Shown piece by piece: positions 60,634 to 64,000 of a stretch of DNA of 64,000 nt (the first letter of the stretch is position 1; each line of letters opens with the position of its first letter). The DNA comes from CAYVTM01 sp964454645. GTDB taxonomy: Bacteria; Bacteroidota; Bacteroidia; Sphingobacteriales; Sphingobacteriaceae. Position numbers and translations under genes: made by a program. The stretch covers positions 124,001 through 188,000 of the forward strand of contig CAYVTM010000002.1 in assembly GCA_964454645.1 (NCBI GenBank), read 5' to 3'. The notes under the pieces are model-generated. The model made no database searches. It had not been told where the DNA came from and was given only the letters and a program-made list of their open reading frames with translations.

Positions 60634-62571
60634 TTAAAGCTTATTTATTCTATACCAAGCTTGAAACATCAACACATCCCATAAATGATATTGCCAGTTT
60701 CGGGCTCCGCTTAAATGTTCTTCCCACTTTTTTCTTATGGGTTTAGGATTTAACAACCCGTCTTGAATAATTTTGTTTTCATCTAATAGGTCTTCCGCCC
60801 ATTCACGCAAGGGACCACGTAACCAAGAATCTATCGGAACTCCAAATCCCATCTTCGGTCTCTCTATTAATTCCTTGGGAACATATTTATATAACACTTG
60901 CCTCAATAACCATTTACCCTGCCCATTTTTGATTTTAAATTTTAGTGGAACTCGCCATGCAAATTCTACAATTCTATAGTCCAGAAAAGGCACTCTTGTT
61001 TCAAGCGAATTAGACATTGCTGCTCTATCTACCTTCACTAAAATATCATCAGGTAAATAAGTTAAAGAATCTAGTGCCATCATGCTTTCAATATCTGAAT
61101 ATGTATCAAAAGTGCTAAGATCATACCCTGCTAATACATCGACTCCATTCACAAGCCCATCCTCATCCCTCCAATGACTAATCAATCTATTATATAAATC
61201 ACTTTGGCTTTTAGAAGTTAATACAGTAGCCACTTTATGAATCTTATCACCAAAATTTTCCATCCTAAACTTTTTCGGAATAATCCATTGTAAAACAGAA
61301 TAAATATTATTCCATTGTTCAGAAGAAACGAACAATATCACCGACGATATAAATAATCTAACTGCCATTGGCAATCTTTCAATTTTAGCCCATGAGTTAT
61401 GAGCTAATACATATCTGTTATAGCCCGCAAACAGTTCATCACCTGCATCACCCGAAAGCGCAACGGTAACATTTTCTCTTGCCAATTTAGTAACTAAATA
61501 TGTTGGAATCTGAGATGAATCTGAAAAAGGTTCATCATAAATATAGGGCAACTTGGGAATCACATTTAATGAATCCTCGGGACTAACATATAATTCCGTA
61601 TGGTCTGTACCCAAATATTTCGCTATCTGTTTAGCATGATCAGCTTCATTATAGCTCTTTTCATTAAAACCAATCGTGAAGGTTTTAACAGGCCTCTTTG
61701 ATAACGACTGCATAATCCCAACAATCGTACTAGAATCGACCCCCCCCGAAAGAAATGCCCCCAATGGCACATCTGATAGCATCTGCTTTTCTATCGAGTC
61801 TTTTAGTAATTTTTCCAGTTCATTAATACAATCAATTTCCCCTATATTTTCACTGATATTTTTTTTACTAACAACATCTTTTAAACTCCAATACTTCTTA
61901 ATTTGTATATCAACAGCATCTAAGGAAACTGTTAATATTGACCCTGGCATTAATTTTCTAATTCCCTTATATATAGAATAAGGTGCAGGTATATAATTAT
62001 ACCTAAAATATAATGAGAGAGCTTCTTTATCAATCTCATTCAAAAAAGAAGAGTGCTTTTTAAATGGTTTTAATTCAGATCCAAAAAAGAAAGTATCGTT
62101 CTGCCACCCGTAGTATAATGGCTTTTCGCCCATTCTATCTCTACTTAAAATAAGCTTGTGTTCTTGTTTATCCCATAACGCAATGGCAAACATTCCATTT
62201 AATGATTTAATAGTAGATTCAACACCGATTAAATCAACTGATTTTAATATTGTCTCGGTATCAGAATGTCCATTCCAAACTATATTATCGAATTCCGCTT
62301 CCAAATTATCTCTTAACTCTATATGATTATAGATTTCTCCATTAAATACGATAACATACCTGTCAGATTTAGAATGCATTGGCTGATGTCCTAAAGGCGA
62401 CAAATCCAATATTGATAACCTGCGATGCGAGAACCCGATTCCTCTTGTTGAGTCATACCATACACCATAATCATCAGGACCACGGTGTTCAATCTCAACA
62501 CCCATATATTTAAGAGTGTTTTCTATATCAATAGAATTATTTTTTGTTAAAAAACCAGTTATTCCACACAT
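60634..62571 (-). CDS. asnB: Asparagine synthase-type glutamine amidotransferase (AsnB or WbpS-like)
   Basis: A 645-residue two-domain enzyme. Starting at ATG 62571 gives MCGITGF, so Cys2 is the amidohydrolase nucleophile; a longer reading 57 bases upstream would block it. The glutaminase domain (1 to about 200) shows EHRGPDDYG, NGEIYNH and SRDRMGEKPLYYG; the synthetase domain shows the pyrophosphate loop LSGGVDSS and LSGDAGDELFAGYNRY. In O-antigen clusters such proteins (WbpS of Pseudomonas) amidate uronic acids to uronamides. Located inside a glycan operon beside a uronate epimerase, that role is at least as likely as asparagine synthesis. Confidence 0.88.
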   Translation of the reverse strand: MCGITGFLTKNNSIDIENTLKYMGVEIEHRGPDDYGVWYDSTRGIGFSHRRLSILDLSPLGHQPMHSKSDRYVIVFNGEIYNHIELRDNLEAEFDNIVWNGHSDTETILKSVDLIGVESTIKSLNGMFAIALWDKQEHKLILSRDRMGEKPLYYGWQNDTFFFGSELKPFKKHSSFLNEIDKEALSLYFRYNYIPAPYSIYKGIRKLMPGSILTVSLDAVDIQIKKYWSLKDVVSKKNISENIGEIDCINELEKLLKDSIEKQMLSDVPLGAFLSGGVDSSTIVGIMQSLSKRPVKTFTIGFNEKSYNEADHAKQIAKYLGTDHTELYVSPEDSLNVIPKLPYIYDEPFSDSSQIPTYLVTKLARENVTVALSGDAGDELFAGYNRYVLAHNSWAKIERLPMAVRLFISSVILFVSSEQWNNIYSVLQWIIPKKFRMENFGDKIHKVATVLTSKSQSDLYNRLISHWRDEDGLVNGVDVLAGYDLSTFDTYSDIESMMALDSLTYLPDDILVKVDRAAMSNSLETRVPFLDYRIVEFAWRVPLKFKIKNGQGKWLLRQVLYKYVPKELIERPKMGFGVPIDSWLRGPLREWAEDLLDENKIIQDGLLNPKPIRKKWEEHLSGARNWQYHLWDVLMFQAWYRINKL

Positions 62572-62581
62572 ACAAATAAAA

Positions 62582-63703
62582 TTAGCACTTCGACAATTGA
62601 TTATATAGGTTTGAATATTGCTCAACAATCCGGGTAATCATATAATTTTCTTCTATACGTTTACGCGCAGCTATACCTTTTTGCATACGCTCTTCATTCG
62701 TCAAGTTTAATATTTCTATTAACCCTTCCGCAAGTACTTTCGGATCCTTTGGCTGTACAACAATACCTGTTTCTCCAACAATAATTGCAGAGTCACCAGA
62801 ATCGGTTACCACACAAGGTATCTTATTATACATTGCCTCCCCTACAACATTTGGGAATCCTTCTGAAATCGATGACAAACAAAACACGCTCAATATTGAT
62901 AGGTAATTAGCCACTTTATTACTTTCACCCACTAATATAAAGTTACCCTGTAGTTTTCGAGACTCTATCCAATTGACAAGTTCCATATTTGAAGAATCCA
63001 TTTTATGTCCAATCATAATGAATTTTACGGATGGATATTCCCCTTTAACTAATTCCGCCGCTTTTATAAAATTTAAATAATCCTTATCAGGATGAAATCT
63101 CCCGACAACTCCTACAAGAGCATCTCCATTTGTCAGATCTAATTCTTTCAACAAAAGCATTTTCTCCTCCTGAGTGATTTCATCTCTTTCTTCAAAACCA
63201 TTAGAGATAACAAGAAACTTCTTCTTGTTATAACCATATTTAACATGACTTGACATAGAGCTATTCGCAACGCTAATTATTTTATCAGGAATAAAATATG
63301 ATAATAATGCACACACTCTCATCACTACAACTGTAAAAAATGATTTACTTGAAGTAAATTTTGTTTGACGAATATTCCATACAACTTTTCTATTATTTAA
63401 TTTAGCAACAATTCCTCCGATTAAATCTGAGTGATAAAGCCAAGTCTGCACAACAGCATTTTCAGGATATTCTTTCAACAACCTATCCAACCTGAAGAGT
63501 CCTTTGAACAACGAAAAGATGGAGCAGATTCTCAAATAATGTACATCAACACCTAATTTCTGTATCTGTTCGCCAACTTTACCATCAGAAATCAAGCATA
63601 TAACAACATCTTTTACCCCTATTCTTAAGCGCTCTGCCACAACTTTTTTGAGCATCATCTCCGCTCCACCAATATTGAGTGATGTAATAATATGTATAAC
63701 CAT
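62582..63703 (-). CDS. Glycosyltransferase family 4
   Basis: A 373-residue GT-B enzyme: HIITSLNIGGAEMMLKKVV, VQTWLYHSDLIGG, VVGRFHPDKDYLNFIKAAE, and the donor-site SEGFPNVVGEAMYNKIPCVV. The HIITSLNIGGAE start with WLYHSD is frequent in O-antigen transferases of this family. Donor unknown. It lies 10 bases before the amidotransferase gene in the AT-rich operon. Confidence 0.88.
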   Translation of the reverse strand: MVIHIITSLNIGGAEMMLKKVVAERLRIGVKDVVICLISDGKVGEQIQKLGVDVHYLRICSIFSLFKGLFRLDRLLKEYPENAVVQTWLYHSDLIGGIVAKLNNRKVVWNIRQTKFTSSKSFFTVVVMRVCALLSYFIPDKIISVANSSMSSHVKYGYNKKKFLVISNGFEERDEITQEEKMLLLKELDLTNGDALVGVVGRFHPDKDYLNFIKAAELVKGEYPSVKFIMIGHKMDSSNMELVNWIESRKLQGNFILVGESNKVANYLSILSVFCLSSISEGFPNVVGEAMYNKIPCVVTDSGDSAIIVGETGIVVQPKDPKVLAEGLIEILNLTNEERMQKGIAARKRIEENYMITRIVEQYSNLYNQLSKC

Positions 63704-63714
63704 ATTATTGATTC

Positions 63715-64000
63715 TTACTTAACATTATAAAAAGGGATCATCTTTAATTTTTTCTCCCATAGCAATTCTGAAGCTATCTTATAGATTCTTTCATCTACAA
63801 CTCGATTGTTCTTATACACTAATAGTCTACTAAAATCAAATGTAAAGTCGCTTCTTGTCAATATTCCAATATCATTATCAATAACTAGTTTGGAATAATC
63901 TCCTACACCAAGACTAATGATTGGCTTAAGGCCTACTGACATGTATTCTGCAAACTTTATAGGAGAAGATACATTATTTAATACAACATTGTCTCTTATT
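63715..64000 (-). CDS. Glycosyltransferase, C-terminal fragment cut by the window edge
   Basis: The reverse strand is open from the right edge to a TAA at 63715-63717, giving 94 codons. The fragment reads NNVSSPIKFAEYMSVGLKP, then IISLGVGDYSKLV and NDIGIL, which is the donor-binding end of a GT-B glycosyltransferase (GT4-like: SSPIKFAEYL, GDYS). The start is outside the window. It is 11 bases from the next GT4, so it belongs to the same operon. Confidence 0.8.
   Translation of the reverse strand, partial: IRDNVVLNNVSSPIKFAEYMSVGLKPIISLGVGDYSKLVIDNDIGILTRSDFTFDFSRLLVYKNNRVVDERIYKIASELLWEKKLKMIPFYNVK

Noticed and set aside
1..64000. CRISPR arrays, insertion sequences, prophage or tRNA genes
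   Set aside because: No regularly spaced repeats of 25-40 bases, transposase or integrase products, or cloverleaf-like sequences were noticed on reading; a tRNAscan or CRISPR finder run was not possible.

Overview
The window is a piece of a Bacteroidota chromosome. The evidence is type IX secretion system (T9SS) and gliding genes (sprA, gldJ, a PorP/SprF gene, porU, porV), two secreted proteins with C-terminal T9SS sorting domains, repeated TAnnTTTG promoter boxes (the Bacteroidota -7 element) instead of TATAAT, and few Shine-Dalgarno sequences. The order within the phylum cannot be fixed from sequence reading alone. No rRNA, tRNA, insertion sequence, prophage or CRISPR array was seen.

Layout. 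0-3.4 kb (minus): maeB, ruvA and the start of sprA, which runs off the left edge. 3.4-5.3 kb: an intergenic stretch with a terminator-ended small RNA or leader candidate, then a T9SS cargo protein. 5.3-18.9 kb (minus): a long housekeeping and envelope run: TonB-domain protein, nitronate monooxygenase-like protein, acylphosphatase, flippase, dut, a nucleotidyltransferase, a TPR protein, a DUF4292-type lipoprotein, an EnvC-like protein, tatA, gatA and an MltD-like transglycosylase. 19-28 kb: glyA, a beta-helix lipoprotein, comF, rlmN, an amidohydrolase, dxs and scpA. 28-32.2 kb: a 1000-residue T9SS cargo adhesin and an orphan hypothetical protein.

32.5-44 kb is the first glycan block. On plus: a CapD/PglF-type 4,6-dehydratase, a WecA-like transferase and a Wzi/RemB-like barrel. 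On minus: rmlA, a sugar isomerase, gmd and a wbpE-wbpD-wbpB cassette. 44-52.4 kb is the T9SS block: gldJ and PorP/SprF (minus), porU and porV (plus), then ispF. 52.6-64 kb is the second glycan block: a Wzi protein and a GT2 on plus, then a long minus operon with three GT4 glycosyltransferases (one cut by the right edge), an AsnB-type amidotransferase, two sugar epimerases/reductases, a WbpL-like initiating transferase, a PglD-like acetyltransferase and a 2-epimerase. The last part looks more AT-rich than the rest.

How it fits together. SprA is the outer-membrane pore, PorV the shuttle and PorU the sortase that removes sorting domains. In Porphyromonas gingivalis the sortase joins cargo to anionic LPS through a linking sugar made by the Wbp pathway. 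Here Wbp-type genes and an AsnB/WbpS-type amidotransferase flank the sortase genes, so the window may hold both the secretion machine and part of the pathway for its surface anchor. That link is inference. Two different lipid-carrier initiating transferases suggest two separate glycans. Gene starts were moved inward where a TTG extension or a long amino-terminal tail looked unreal.
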